64,000 nucleotides of DNA from Roseibium aquae (lineage in GTDB: Bacteria > Pseudomonadota > Alphaproteobacteria > Rhizobiales > Stappiaceae). The position numbers and the translations under genes are program-made. The stretch is from assembly GCF_008711285.1 (NCBI RefSeq), contig NZ_VXDC01000002.1, positions 124,001 to 188,000 on the forward strand, given 5' to 3'. Position 1 is the first letter of the stretch. Each line of letters starts with the position of its first letter. This document shows, piece by piece, positions 45,839-54,912 of the stretch. The notes under the pieces were generated by a model. That model saw only the letters and a program-made list of their open reading frames with translations. It was not told the DNA's origin and did not search any database.

Positions 45839-46891
45839 ATGGCCGCAAATTCCTCCGAACCGAAAAAAAATCTGAAAATCCGGTACTTCGGGCTGATGGG
45901 GGCTGTTGTGTTGGGAATTGCCGGCTGGTCGGGCGCATGGGCGTATGGCCGAACGGTTCTGGCCGGCGAACTCGAAGCGCAGATCGGCCACCTGGCGGAT
46001 GGCGGCTTGCATATCCAGTGCGCCGATCAGGCGATCTCGGGTTTTCCATTCCGCTATGAAGTGAGGTGTTCCCGGTTGAGCGCCGCCACCCCGCTGGGCG
46101 CGACCGCCGAGCTTGGCACGGTCCAGGCAGTCGCTTTGGTCTACAATCCCAGGCATATCATCTTCGAAAGCATGGGGCCGGCTGATCTCCGATCACCACT
46201 GACCGGTGAATCCCTCACGGGTCAATGGCAGCTTGCGCGCAGCAGCGTCAAATTTTCAGACAACAGCGTCGACCAGATCGACGCGATCATTGAGGGGCCT
46301 GAACTTGCGTTGGCCAGCCCGGCCCGCGAGCTTTCGGTCAAGGCGGAAAAACTGGGCCTCCACACCCGGATAGTCGAAACGAGTCCCGGTGACGCGGAAA
46401 TCTTCCTGTCGGCGGATGCCGTGACATCGGGGGAAAGCCCCGAGGGTCTGCCGCCGGCAGGTTTCCGGCTGCACCTGCGGATCCCGGATGGTGCTGGATT
46501 GATGGCTGGCCAGCCCTTCGTGGACCTGCTGCGGAACGCGGACGGGGGCTTGCCGGTCGAGCTTGTCCTGGCCTCTCTGGATGCAGAGCCATCGCGGCTC
46601 GAGATCAGCGGCGCGCTGATTCTCCAGCCCGACGGGCATCTGTCGGGGACTTTGACTGTCAAGGTGCGGGAAATCGAAGCGCTTGCCCGGTATGCCGGAT
46701 TGTTCCTGCCGCCGGACTCGGCCTTGCCCCGGACGCTGGACAGCATAGCCAGGTCCCTTGCCCAGGCCGCACGGGCGAGCGATCCGGATGTCGGAGAGGT
46801 CGAGTTGCCGGTCGTGATCAGCAATGGGTCGGTCCGGGCGGGATTCCTGCCGCTGGGCCAGATCCCGCCTGTTTTTCCGGCCGGTTATTGA
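45839..46891 (+). CDS. DUF2125 envelope protein
   Basis: 350 aa from ATG 45839 with ACAGGA before it (an in-frame GTG lies 27 bases upstream). A single N-terminal membrane helix (about residues 18–40, FGLMGAVVLGIAGWSGAWAYG) leads to a large exported domain with CADQAISGFPFRYEVRCSRL and beta-rich repeats. It resembles DUF2125, an alphaproteobacterial family with remote similarity to AsmA-like lipid-transfer folds. The function is unknown. Confidence 0.82.
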   Translation: MAANSSEPKKNLKIRYFGLMGAVVLGIAGWSGAWAYGRTVLAGELEAQIGHLADGGLHIQCADQAISGFPFRYEVRCSRLSAATPLGATAELGTVQAVALVYNPRHIIFESMGPADLRSPLTGESLTGQWQLARSSVKFSDNSVDQIDAIIEGPELALASPARELSVKAEKLGLHTRIVETSPGDAEIFLSADAVTSGESPEGLPPAGFRLHLRIPDGAGLMAGQPFVDLLRNADGGLPVELVLASLDAEPSRLEISGALILQPDGHLSGTLTVKVREIEALARYAGLFLPPDSALPRTLDSIARSLAQAARASDPDVGEVELPVVISNGSVRAGFLPLGQIPPVFPAGY

Positions 46892-46895
46892 CCGG

Positions 46896-47357
46896 TCAAT
46901 CTCCTGCGATCCGGTCGATCGGGATCACATAGCTTTTCCGGTGATCGGGCTCGGCGATTTTTTCATAAAGGGTGACAGCGGGCACGTTCTTGCCCGGCAC
47001 CAGCCAACGCAAGTGGAGCCAGCCGCGTTTGTGGCCTTCGTCCACCAGCATCTCGATCATCCGCCGCGCAATGCCCTGTCGGCGATGCTCGGGATGAACG
47101 TAGATGTCGTCAAGCTGACCAAGCCGGAGGCCGGTGATCAGTTCGGGCAGATCGAAATACACGGCAAAACCGATCAGTGTTTCGCCGTGGAACGCGCCGA
47201 GCACTTCCGCTGCCGTGTCGCCGAGGATCCGCTCGGCGTAAAACTCATCCGGCCGGCGGGGCGCGCCTCTTTTCAGGGCTTGCGCGTTTTCAGCGATCAG
47301 CGGTGCAAGCTGGTGGGCGTCATCGAGGCCAAGGGCCCGGATCTCGGGTTTGTTCAT
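46896..47357 (-). CDS. GNAT family N-acetyltransferase
   Basis: 153 aa. The acetyl-CoA-binding segment LDDIYVHPEHRRQGIARRMIEMLV (motif A, Q/RxxGxG/A) is at about residues 85–108, preceded by GFAVYFDLP. GGAGAC precedes the ATG at 47357. The substrate is unknown. It is convergent with the DUF2125 gene, four bases apart. Confidence 0.88.
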   Translation of the reverse strand: MNKPEIRALGLDDAHQLAPLIAENAQALKRGAPRRPDEFYAERILGDTAAEVLGAFHGETLIGFAVYFDLPELITGLRLGQLDDIYVHPEHRRQGIARRMIEMLVDEGHKRGWLHLRWLVPGKNVPAVTLYEKIAEPDHRKSYVIPIDRIAGD

Positions 47358-47563
47358 GAGGTCTCCGAAACGGTCGGTCAGGTGTGAATGTGCAAGATGT
47401 CCCAAAACCCTTGCCCGGATCAAGGCAGTGTTTTGCCGGACGGTGCCGATCTCCCGGCCAAAGCCCGCCCACCTGTCCCGTTCCGCCCTTCGGATGATTT
47501 CGCCCGCCTGTCTCTTCCGATAGGCTATGGCGATCCATCCTAGAAACGGCTTCAGGACTTATC

Positions 47564-48448
47564 ATGACCCTCACCCTGCGTCCCCGGCGCTCTGCCCTTT
47601 ACATGCCCGGTTCCAATGCACGTGCGCTTGAAAAGGCAAAGTCCCTCGATGTCGATTGCCTGATCCTCGATCTTGAGGATGCGGTGGCTCCGGATGCAAA
47701 AGCGGAAGCGCGCAGCCAGGTCGTTGAAGCCGTGAAGGGCGGGGGCTATGGCCAGCGTGAACTTGTCATCCGGATCAACGGGCTCGATACCGACCATGCC
47801 GAGGAAGACTTGAAAGCGGCGGTCGAGGCCGGCCCGGACGCGATCCTCGTGCCCAAGGTGAACAGCCCGGCCGATCTGGAGCGGGTCGCAATCCGTTTGA
47901 AGGTGCTCAAGCCGGGCCAGCCGCCCAAGCTTTGGGCGATGATGGAAACGCCGCAAGCGATGCTGAATGCCGCGGCAATCGGCGCCTGCGGGCTCGATAG
48001 CGGCGTTGGTCTGACCTGCTTCGTCATGGGCACCAACGATCTTGCCAAGGAAACCCGCGCCCGGCTGGTGCCTGGACGCAGGGTCATGCTGCCCTGGCTC
48101 ATGACCTGTGTCGCCGCGGCTCGGGCCGGGGACATTGATATTCTGGATGGGGTATTCAACGGCCTGGACGACATGGACGGGTTCGCCGCCGAATGCCGCC
48201 AGGGCGCGGATATGGGAATGGATGGCAAGACGCTCATTCATCCAAAACAGATCGAGGCCTGCCATGCCGCCTTTTCCCCTTCCGAAGACGAAGTCGGTTG
48301 GGCGCGCCGGATCAATGCGGCTTTCGATGATCCCGAAAACGCGGGAAAAGGTGTGATCCAGGTGGACGGAAAGATGGTCGAGCGCCTACATGCGGAGATG
48401 GGCCGGCGGGTGATCGCGATTTCCGATGCCATCGCCGCCCGCGGCTAA
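47564..48448 (+). CDS. HpcH/HpaI aldolase–citrate lyase family protein (malyl-CoA lyase or thioesterase-like)
   Basis: 294 aa. PRRSALYMPGSNARALEKAKSLDVDCLILDLEDAVAP is the CitE/Mcl signature with the magnesium acidic residues; LVPKVNSPADLE, WAMMETPQAMLNA and GKTLIHPKQIEACHAAFSPS complete the barrel. It could be L-malyl-CoA/beta-methylmalyl-CoA lyase or (3S)-malyl-CoA thioesterase; no other genes of the ethylmalonyl-CoA route are adjacent. A DUF1737 gene follows by 23 bases. Confidence 0.9.
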   Translation: MTLTLRPRRSALYMPGSNARALEKAKSLDVDCLILDLEDAVAPDAKAEARSQVVEAVKGGGYGQRELVIRINGLDTDHAEEDLKAAVEAGPDAILVPKVNSPADLERVAIRLKVLKPGQPPKLWAMMETPQAMLNAAAIGACGLDSGVGLTCFVMGTNDLAKETRARLVPGRRVMLPWLMTCVAAARAGDIDILDGVFNGLDDMDGFAAECRQGADMGMDGKTLIHPKQIEACHAAFSPSEDEVGWARRINAAFDDPENAGKGVIQVDGKMVERLHAEMGRRVIAISDAIAARG

Positions 48449-48471
48449 TCCCACCCTTGCGAGAAGATTTT

Positions 48472-48675
48472 ATGAAACTGTATCGTTTTATCACCGGTGT
48501 CGACGACAGCGAGTTCTGCCATCGGGTCACCCAGGCGCTCAACAATGGCTGGGAACTCCATGGATCGCCCTGCCTTTCCTTCGACGCGGTAAAAGGCCAG
48601 ACGATGTGTGGCCAAGCCGTGGTGAAAATCAAGGACGGTGACTACACACGCGATCTCAAACTTGGAGAGCAGTAG
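48472..48675 (+). CDS. DUF1737 small protein
   Basis: 67 aa. MKLYRFITGVDDSEFCHRVTQALNNGWELHGSPCLSFD matches DUF1737, a small cytoplasmic family of unknown function. It has Cys at residues about 16, 34 and 46. It often lies after a CitE-like gene in alphaproteobacteria as I recall. The in-frame TTG five codons earlier is less likely. Confidence 0.85.
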   Translation: MKLYRFITGVDDSEFCHRVTQALNNGWELHGSPCLSFDAVKGQTMCGQAVVKIKDGDYTRDLKLGEQ

Positions 48676-48686
48676 GAACCGGCGGC

Positions 48687-50441
48687 TCACTCATCATCGA
48701 GCGGCAGTTCGGTTTCGTCGAACTTGGTGGAGCCTCGGCGGCTGAGACGGGCCACAGCCGTCCGGCGAAACTGCCAAGTCACCGAGGAATCGGTCTCCGT
48801 CGAGCCATACAAGACGATCTGGAAGGTCCGGCGATGGCCGTAGACGTCCGAAAGATAGATCGATTCTTCCAGGGCAATCGCACGGCCAAGCGCATCAAAT
48901 TCCCATGCTTCGCCGTCCGGACAGACGAGCAGAACGGCGGTATCCCCGCGCAGGAGGCTGCTCTTGACTTGCGGATGGAGGTGAAACCTCAGCGCGTAGT
49001 CGCGAGAGCGCGCGGCACCGGTGGCCCTGAACGTATCCATCCCATCCAGCACGGTGCCGTCACCGGCGAGCCGCATGTCCCGTTCATGCACAATCCCAAA
49101 GCTCTGCAAATACCCGTCGTGGGAAGCGGTTACCCGCGTGCCGGTGTCATCATCGGAGCGGTTGACCGGGACATCAACCGGACCCGAGATGACCGGCGCT
49201 CCAAGCCATTTGCCAAAAGGCTTTTCGGCCAGGAAACGGCACGACGAGGTGTCGTCGAGCGTTGCCGTCGAGTGTGCGGCGGTCGACCGGCTCACCTGTC
49301 GCCAGGCGGCGTTGGACAGGCCGGAAACCCCGCAATTGACAATCAGCCGATGGGCTCCGGCCGACATCTCGAAAGACAACGTCCCCGCATGCGCTTCGAG
49401 CGAGACGCCTGCATCGGGCGGTGGGCCGGTTTCGATCAGGACAACCGTTTGGCCACAGACGAGACGCTGGTAGCCGGAATGCGGCGCGTTCACCGGGGCC
49501 GATCCGCGCGCGTCGTCATACGCCATGATGGTGGCGACCAAATCATTGGGCGTTGAGCCCATGCCGTTGAAGTGGGCGAATTTCCCGTCGCCGTGCCGGA
49601 AAAACCGCATCATGGGCATCATCCGGTCAACGGATTGGAGCATGGCTTGAGGCACCTCCAACCCTTGAGCGACAAAAGCCTGCCTGACTGGAAGCAGGTC
49701 CGCCAGAACATCGATCAGGGCGCGGGGATTGCGGGAGATATGGCCGCCATCAGCAAGGATTTGGCGGGACAGTTCCTGGTTGAGGCGCCGCAGGCTCTGC
49801 CGTGCAAACCGGCCCTGGCCGGCCATGGAAACGCATGCCGCGGCAATCGCGATAGCCGCCTGCAGCCGTTCGACCCCATCCTGGGTCTCGTTGATCGTGC
49901 GTCTGAGGAAGCGGACCTGCCGGGCAAGCGAGCGCAGGAACCGGCGGTAGAAGTCGTGGTCGCCCTCTTCGAGGACAAACGGGGAGTGCGACAACCACGC
50001 CATGACCCGGCGCGTCACAACCGGGGTTTCCCAGCCGACCGAATGCCGGTTTCCGCACAGCCTGATCCAGTCGTCGACCAGCGCGCGGGCATTTTGCTGG
50101 GCCACCCGGCTTTCGGAGGCCCGAAGGTCGCGCAACCAGCCAAAACTGTGGAGTTCTCTCAGCCAGTCCTTGTGGCCGGTCCGGACCTCGAACGGCGAGT
50201 TTCCCTGAGTTTCGACGAGGTGTCCTGAAAACAGGAAGCGGCCGCCATAGATGTCGGCGGCGTTCATGGCGTCGGCGGTTCGAAGGTCCTGCGGGGCAAT
50301 CAACAAGCGGGCAGGCGTCGACGAGGCGGGACGCAGCCGGAACAACGGTCCGCCATGCACCCACCTCAGCGTGTGTTGCCAGAAATGATTCGCCAGCAGA
50401 CGCCAGATGCGGCTCTGTTCAGACACCGCACTCATCGTCAT
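48687..50441 (-). CDS. Heparinase II/III-like family protein
   Basis: 584 aa. The N-terminal helical toroid domain (residues 1–300) and C-terminal beta domain with LEAHAGTLSFEMSAGAHRLIVNCG and AHSTATLDDTSSCRF match the heparinase II/III C-terminal family. No signal peptide is seen. Chromosomal alphaproteobacterial members lie near rsmB and purH and have no proven substrate, so true heparin lyase activity is unlikely. A palindrome and near-match CtrA boxes stand upstream (50491–50568). Confidence 0.87.
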   Translation of the reverse strand: MTMSAVSEQSRIWRLLANHFWQHTLRWVHGGPLFRLRPASSTPARLLIAPQDLRTADAMNAADIYGGRFLFSGHLVETQGNSPFEVRTGHKDWLRELHSFGWLRDLRASESRVAQQNARALVDDWIRLCGNRHSVGWETPVVTRRVMAWLSHSPFVLEEGDHDFYRRFLRSLARQVRFLRRTINETQDGVERLQAAIAIAAACVSMAGQGRFARQSLRRLNQELSRQILADGGHISRNPRALIDVLADLLPVRQAFVAQGLEVPQAMLQSVDRMMPMMRFFRHGDGKFAHFNGMGSTPNDLVATIMAYDDARGSAPVNAPHSGYQRLVCGQTVVLIETGPPPDAGVSLEAHAGTLSFEMSAGAHRLIVNCGVSGLSNAAWRQVSRSTAAHSTATLDDTSSCRFLAEKPFGKWLGAPVISGPVDVPVNRSDDDTGTRVTASHDGYLQSFGIVHERDMRLAGDGTVLDGMDTFRATGAARSRDYALRFHLHPQVKSSLLRGDTAVLLVCPDGEAWEFDALGRAIALEESIYLSDVYGHRRTFQIVLYGSTETDSSVTWQFRRTAVARLSRRGSTKFDETELPLDDE

Positions 50442-50490
50442 GGCACCAAACCGGCACGGAATGACCCCAGTTCACTAATCGGTCGACCCT

Positions 50491-50568
50491 CTAACACTTC
50501 GTTAACCATGATCACGGTTAACGCCCTTACCTCGACTATGGTGCCATACACGGTTTACGGGGCGTTAA
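50491..50568. promoter_or_regulatory. Cluster of GTTAAC palindrome and two near-match CtrA boxes
   Basis: CTAA-N7-TTAA lies at 50491–50505. GTTAACC (50501–50507) is an inverted repeat with GGTTAAC (50516–50522). TTTA-N7-TTAA lies at 50554–50568, overlapping the rsmB stop. Each CtrA match has one mismatch. They lie 50–127 bases before the heparinase-like start, on the upstream side. Confidence 0.35.
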
Positions 50569-51953
50569 AGGCGACGCAAACGGGCCGCGAAAAATCCGTC
50601 CATGCCTTCCCAGGTCCCTTCATCTGGGCCGGCATGGCAGGGCAATGTCCGCAAAAAACCCTGCTCGGTGATGGAGTTGTCCAGACCGTTCAGTTCTCCC
50701 GGCAAAACGGGCTGCAGTTCGAACCCGGGATTGCGGTTCAAAAAGGCGCTCACTTGTTCCTCGCCTTCCGCCGGTTCGAGCGAACAGGTGCAATAAACGA
50801 GCTGCCCGCCGGGCCGCACCCAGTTCGCAACGCGGCCGAGCAGCTCTGCTTGAATTTCGGCAAGTTTTTCAATGTCACGCGGCCGTTTGATATAAGCAAC
50901 GTCCGGATGACGGCGGATCGTGCCGGTCGCACTGCACGGGGCATCCAGCAGGATCGCGTCGAACGGGGCTTCCGGTTCGTAGTCCCTCAAGTCGGCGGCG
51001 ACGGTTTCCACGGAGAATCCGAGGCGGGTCATGTTCTCCCGAAGCCGCTTCAAACGGCCGGCGGATATGTCGACGGCCGTAACATGCGCGCCTGCATTGG
51101 CGAGTTGCGCTGTCTTGCCCCCCGGAGCGGCGCACAGGTCGGCGATCCGCAGGCCGGCAACATCGCCGAGAAGGCGGGCCGGCAGTGAGGCCGCGAGATC
51201 CTGGACCCACCAAGCCCCCTCTTCATACCCCTCCAGCGCGGTGACGGTGGCCCGGTCCCGGAGCCGCACGGTCGGACCGGATAGGGCCAGACCATCGAGG
51301 CGCTCGGCCCATCCGTCCGGATCCTGCTTGACTGTGAGATCGAGTGGCGCGGCGTTTCTGTGGGCGGCGGAGATACGCCTTGCCGTTTCCTCGCCATAGG
51401 CAGCGGTCCAGTTCTCGAAAAGCCAGTTGGGCGTATTCAGGCGGTCGGCATCGAGATCATTCGTGATCGCATCCTTTTCCCGTCCAAGCCGGCGGAGCAC
51501 GCCATTGACAAGCCCCTTGTAGGGCTTTGCGCGCCGGTCGATCGAGGCGTGGTCGACCGCCAGCGACACCGCGGCCCGGTCCGGAACGTCGAGATAAATC
51601 ATCTGTGCGATGGCGACATGCAAAATGTCCTGCACCCGGCCGGTTTTTTCGGGAATATCCCGGTCAAGCAGACGGTTCAGGATTTCCGCAATCTCTCCGC
51701 GCCGGCGCAAGCACGCCCCAACGATCGCGCGAACCAGGGCGCGGTCTTGGTGCGGCAAGGCCCGAAACCCGGAATGTCCGGAGGCCAGGTCCAGTTCAGC
51801 GTCGAGTGCACGGTGCTTGTGGACAACGTTTCCAAGCAGGTCCGCGGCAATCTTGCGTGCGGCAAAGCCCGGCTTTTCCATCATCGGTGAGTGGCGCATG
51901 TCCGCGTCCGCCGGCGGCTGGCGTTTTGGGCCTGATTTTCTGTTGTCTGCCAC
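50565..51953 (-). CDS. rsmB: 16S rRNA (cytosine-967-C5)-methyltransferase RsmB
   Basis: 462 aa from a GTG at 51953 (ATGs at 51899 and 51884 are alternatives). The N-terminal NusB-like RNA-binding domain (residues 30–165) is followed by the Rossmann methyltransferase: LCAAPGGKTAQLANAGAHVTAVD binds AdoMet, LLDAPCSATGTIRRHPDV carries the first Cys and YCTCSLEPAEGEEQV the catalytic Cys. The heparinase-like gene follows by about 120 bases. Confidence 0.94.
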   Translation of the reverse strand: MADNRKSGPKRQPPADADMRHSPMMEKPGFAARKIAADLLGNVVHKHRALDAELDLASGHSGFRALPHQDRALVRAIVGACLRRRGEIAEILNRLLDRDIPEKTGRVQDILHVAIAQMIYLDVPDRAAVSLAVDHASIDRRAKPYKGLVNGVLRRLGREKDAITNDLDADRLNTPNWLFENWTAAYGEETARRISAAHRNAAPLDLTVKQDPDGWAERLDGLALSGPTVRLRDRATVTALEGYEEGAWWVQDLAASLPARLLGDVAGLRIADLCAAPGGKTAQLANAGAHVTAVDISAGRLKRLRENMTRLGFSVETVAADLRDYEPEAPFDAILLDAPCSATGTIRRHPDVAYIKRPRDIEKLAEIQAELLGRVANWVRPGGQLVYCTCSLEPAEGEEQVSAFLNRNPGFELQPVLPGELNGLDNSITEQGFLRTLPCHAGPDEGTWEGMDGFFAARLRRL

Positions 51954-52071
51954 GTTGGGGTCCGTTCGTGCTCGGGAAAGGGAAATGGCCGCGAGCGGGT
52001 CGCCCGCGCGCGGCCATGTTTCCGGTTGTGCCGCTCTTTACCCGCGAACGGGCGTGAAGGACAACCCGCGC

Positions 52072-53076
52072 TCAGCCCCAGGGCCCTTTCGGCCGGCTGG
52101 AGCCTGCTGGCGGAACCGAAGGTCCCCGGCCGCGCGGTTCGCGAACGCTGTTGCCGGAAACGCCGCCCCATGGCCCGCCGGCGGCCGGATCCTGATACCC
52201 GGCATTGCGTTCCGGCTGGGCCATTCCGAACCCGCCATTCGATCCGCTCGTGAGTTTCTTCAATTCCGCAATCCGGTTTTCGGTGTTGGGGTGGGTGGAG
52301 AAGAGGTTGTCCATCCGTTCGCCCGAAAGAGGGTTGATGATGAACATGTGCGCTGTGGCTGGGTTGTTCTCCGCGTCCTGATTGTGCACGCGCTTGACGC
52401 CGCCGGCAATCTTGGAGAGGGCGGAGGCCAGCCACATCGGCTCGCCGCAGATCTGCGCGCCCATCCGGTCGGCCGCATATTCCCGCGTGCGCGAAATAGC
52501 CATCTGCACGATGGAGGCTGCCAGCGGGGCAACGATCATCATGAGAATGACGCCGACAATGCCGAGCGGATTGTTCCGGTTGTTCCCAAAAAACAGCGCG
52601 AAATTCGCCAGCATGGAGATTGCACCGGCAATCGTGGCGGTGATCGTCATGATCAGTGTGTCATGGTTCTTGATATGCGCCAGTTCATGGGCCATCACGC
52701 CGGCCACCTCTTCCGGGCTGAGCATGTCCAGTAGTCCCGTGGTCGCGGCCACGGCCGCGTTTTGCGGATTGCGCCCGGTGGCGAAGGCGTTCGGCTGGGG
52801 GTTGTTGATGATGTAGACCTTGGGCATGGGCAGATCGGCGTTGTGCGCGAGCTGCCGCACCATTCTATGGAGATCCGGTGCGGTCCGCTCATCGACTTCC
52901 TGCGCATGGTGCATGCGCAAGACCATCTTGTCCGAATTCCAGTAGCTGAACACATTCATGGCGGCGGCCACGGCGAATGCGATCATCATGCCGCCCGTTC
53001 CGCCGAGCATGTAGCCCAGTCCCATGAACAAGGCCGTCATGGCAGCCAGAAGCATGCCTGTCCGAACGTAATTCAT
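52072..53076 (-). CDS. htpX: Membrane metalloprotease HtpX
   Basis: 334 aa. [21 protein letters not shown] is the usual start (an in-frame start 33 bases upstream is less likely). The zinc motif [10 protein letters not shown] is near residue 133, with helices before (5–50) and after (about 150–205), and [10 protein letters not shown] supplying the third ligand. It degrades damaged membrane proteins with FtsH. The C-terminal ~50 residues are Gly/Pro-rich and variable. Confidence 0.95.
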   Translation of the reverse strand: MNYVRTGMLLAAMTALFMGLGYMLGGTGGMMIAFAVAAAMNVFSYWNSDKMVLRMHHAQEVDERTAPDLHRMVRQLAHNADLPMPKVYIINNPQPNAFATGRNPQNAAVAATTGLLDMLSPEEVAGVMAHELAHIKNHDTLIMTITATIAGAISMLANFALFFGNNRNNPLGIVGVILMMIVAPLAASIVQMAISRTREYAADRMGAQICGEPMWLASALSKIAGGVKRVHNQDAENNPATAHMFIINPLSGERMDNLFSTHPNTENRIAELKKLTSGSNGGFGMAQPERNAGYQDPAAGGPWGGVSGNSVREPRGRGPSVPPAGSSRPKGPWG

Positions 53077-53210
53077 TGACGTATCCGTTTGTCCTGTGTT
53101 GTCCCGCACGCCACCGCTCTATATAGGGCGGACAAATGCAGAGATGGTGACAGCGCGTCGTGTCCGCAAGCTTGGCGGTTCCGCAGCGGCACCGGACAGG
53201 AGGTGAGAAG

Positions 53211-53471
53211 GTGGACGAAAAAGACTTTCCAGCGTCGGACACTCCAATGCCGGACGCCCCCTCTCTCGCCTCGGATGTCGCCGTCCAACCCAAAAAAGCC
53301 TTTAAGGACTTGCCGCCCGCGGCGCAGCGCGCCCTGCAGGAGGCGGCGGAGCGGCGTAAAGCGATCGATGCCAAGCACAACGCGATGCCCCGCGAGATCG
53401 ACGGGCGTGGCGGTCTCGAACCAACCCGCTACGATGACTGGGAAATCAAGGGGCTGACCGTCGATTTCTAA
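53211..53471 (+). CDS. DUF1674/SDHAF4-like protein
   Basis: 86 aa, GTG start with a strong AGGAGGTG ribosome site. The C-terminal signature EIDGRGGLEPTRYDDWEIKGLTVDF is the DUF1674 motif shared with SDHAF4, which helps assemble the flavoprotein subunit of succinate dehydrogenase. The N-terminal half is disordered and Pro-rich. It is divergent from htpX, its common alphaproteobacterial neighbour. No sdh gene is in this window. Confidence 0.9.
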   Translation: MDEKDFPASDTPMPDAPSLASDVAVQPKKAFKDLPPAAQRALQEAAERRKAIDAKHNAMPREIDGRGGLEPTRYDDWEIKGLTVDF

Positions 53472-53616
53472 AAGAATCCCGGGGTTGCCTGGTCCCTGTT
53501 CCGGCAAGAGCAGGATCCACCGGCCTATGTGTATTCTCTGCATTGGTCGCGGGGAGCGGTACCATCGGGTGCCGCGTTCCAAATCCACGAAATCTGTGTG
53601 AACCAGTCCTGCATGG

Positions 53617-53631
53617 TTAAAGGGGGTTTAA
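53617..53631. promoter_or_regulatory. CtrA-type box upstream of the aminotransferase–ftsK operon (perfect)
   Basis: TTAA (53617–53620), seven bases, TTAA (53628–53631). The arms extend to GGTTAAA and TTTAACC, making a palindrome. It ends 57 bases before the aminotransferase ATG. The aminotransferase and ftsK overlap, so this site would control ftsK as well. Confidence 0.65.
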
Positions 53632-53688
53632 CCAAAGGGTCGCTATTGTTGGGGCAAATCCCTGTCTGTATTGAGTAGCGATCGATCG

Positions 53689-54912
53689 ATGGACCCAACT
53701 TTGACTGCCTACCGACGCGGTGTGGCCCTTCCCAGTTCCAACCCGTTTCAACGGCTTGCCGAGCTTCTTGATGATGACCGCCCCGGTCTGCCTCCGATCG
53801 CCCTGACAATCGGTGAACCACAACATGCCATGCCAGAATTTCTGGGGCCGGTGCTTGCCGAAAATCTTCCCGATTTCCGCCGGTATCCACCGATCAATGG
53901 AACGGGGGAGTTCCGGGCAGCAATCGCGGCATGGTTGGACAAGCGTTATGGCCTCGACGGCATGATCGACGCCGAACGCGGGGTCCTTCCGTTGAACGGC
54001 TCGAGGGAAGGCTTGTCTTTTGGGGCGATTGCCGCGCGGGATCAACTGGCCAAGGATTTCGATCATCCCGTGGTCATCCTGCCGAATCCGTTCTACCAGA
54101 CCTATGCGGCCGCCGCTCATGTCGCCGATGCGCAGGCGGTGCTTCTGGATGCCCGGCCCGGCCGCAACTTTCTGCCTGATCTGGAAACCCTGGATCCGGA
54201 GGTGCTGGACCGGTGTGTCGCCTTTTACGTGGCTTCGCCGACCAATCCGGAAGGATCGGTCGCGTCCATCGGTTACTGGCAGCAATTGATCGCACTGGCC
54301 CGCAAGCACCGGTTCATGATCTTTGCTGATGAGTGTTATTCGGAGATTTACCGGTCTACGCCGCCGCCGGGGATTCTGGAGGCCGCGAAAACGATGGGCG
54401 GCGGCTTCGACAAGATCGTCGTGCTCAATTCCTTGTCCAAACGGTCCAATCTCGCCGGACTGCGGTGCGGATTCGCCGCCGGCGATCCGGAGTTCCTGAG
54501 CCGCTGGGCGAAATTCCGCGGCCTTGCCGCGCCCCAGGTGCCCATTCCGCATCAGGCCGTTGCCGTGCGCGCGTATCACGACGAGGCGCATGTCGAAGAA
54601 AACCGGCGTCTTTACAACGAAAAATTCGAGGCGGCCGAGCATTATCTCGGACCGATCCTGGGTCCAGTAACGCCGGAGGCCGGTTTTTTTCTCTGGTTGG
54701 ACATTTCAAGATGGGGGCGGGCGACCGAGGTTACGCAAGCCCTGTGGAGAGATGTCGGGCTCAAGGTTCTGCCCGGAGACTATTTGGCGTCTGATCAGGC
54801 CGATGGCAGCAATCCCGGCCGGGCGTATATCCGTGTCGGCCTTGTGGCGCCGCTCGGCCATACCCAAACGGCTTTGGAACGTCTTTCAGACTGGCTGGGA
54901 GGTGAAAAATGA
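53689..54912 (+). CDS. Class I/II PLP-dependent aminotransferase (DapC-like)
   Basis: 407 aa from ATG 53689 (TTG 53671 is in frame). [17 protein letters not shown] near the start, [21 protein letters not shown] and the PLP Lys in [20 protein letters not shown] are conserved. Related alphaproteobacterial genes before ftsK are annotated as succinyldiaminopimelate aminotransferase-like; the substrate is not proven. Its stop overlaps the ftsK start by ATGA. Confidence 0.9.
   Translation: MDPTLTAYRRGVALPSSNPFQRLAELLDDDRPGLPPIALTIGEPQHAMPEFLGPVLAENLPDFRRYPPINGTGEFRAAIAAWLDKRYGLDGMIDAERGVLPLNGSREGLSFGAIAARDQLAKDFDHPVVILPNPFYQTYAAAAHVADAQAVLLDARPGRNFLPDLETLDPEVLDRCVAFYVASPTNPEGSVASIGYWQQLIALARKHRFMIFADECYSEIYRSTPPPGILEAAKTMGGGFDKIVVLNSLSKRSNLAGLRCGFAAGDPEFLSRWAKFRGLAAPQVPIPHQAVAVRAYHDEAHVEENRRLYNEKFEAAEHYLGPILGPVTPEAGFFLWLDISRWGRATEVTQALWRDVGLKVLPGDYLASDQADGSNPGRAYIRVGLVAPLGHTQTALERLSDWLGGEK

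Noticed and set aside
50501-50522. GTTAACC/GGTTAAC palindrome read as a strict CtrA site
   Set aside because: The two TTAA halves here are 12 bases apart, not seven, so I list it only as a palindrome beside near-match boxes.
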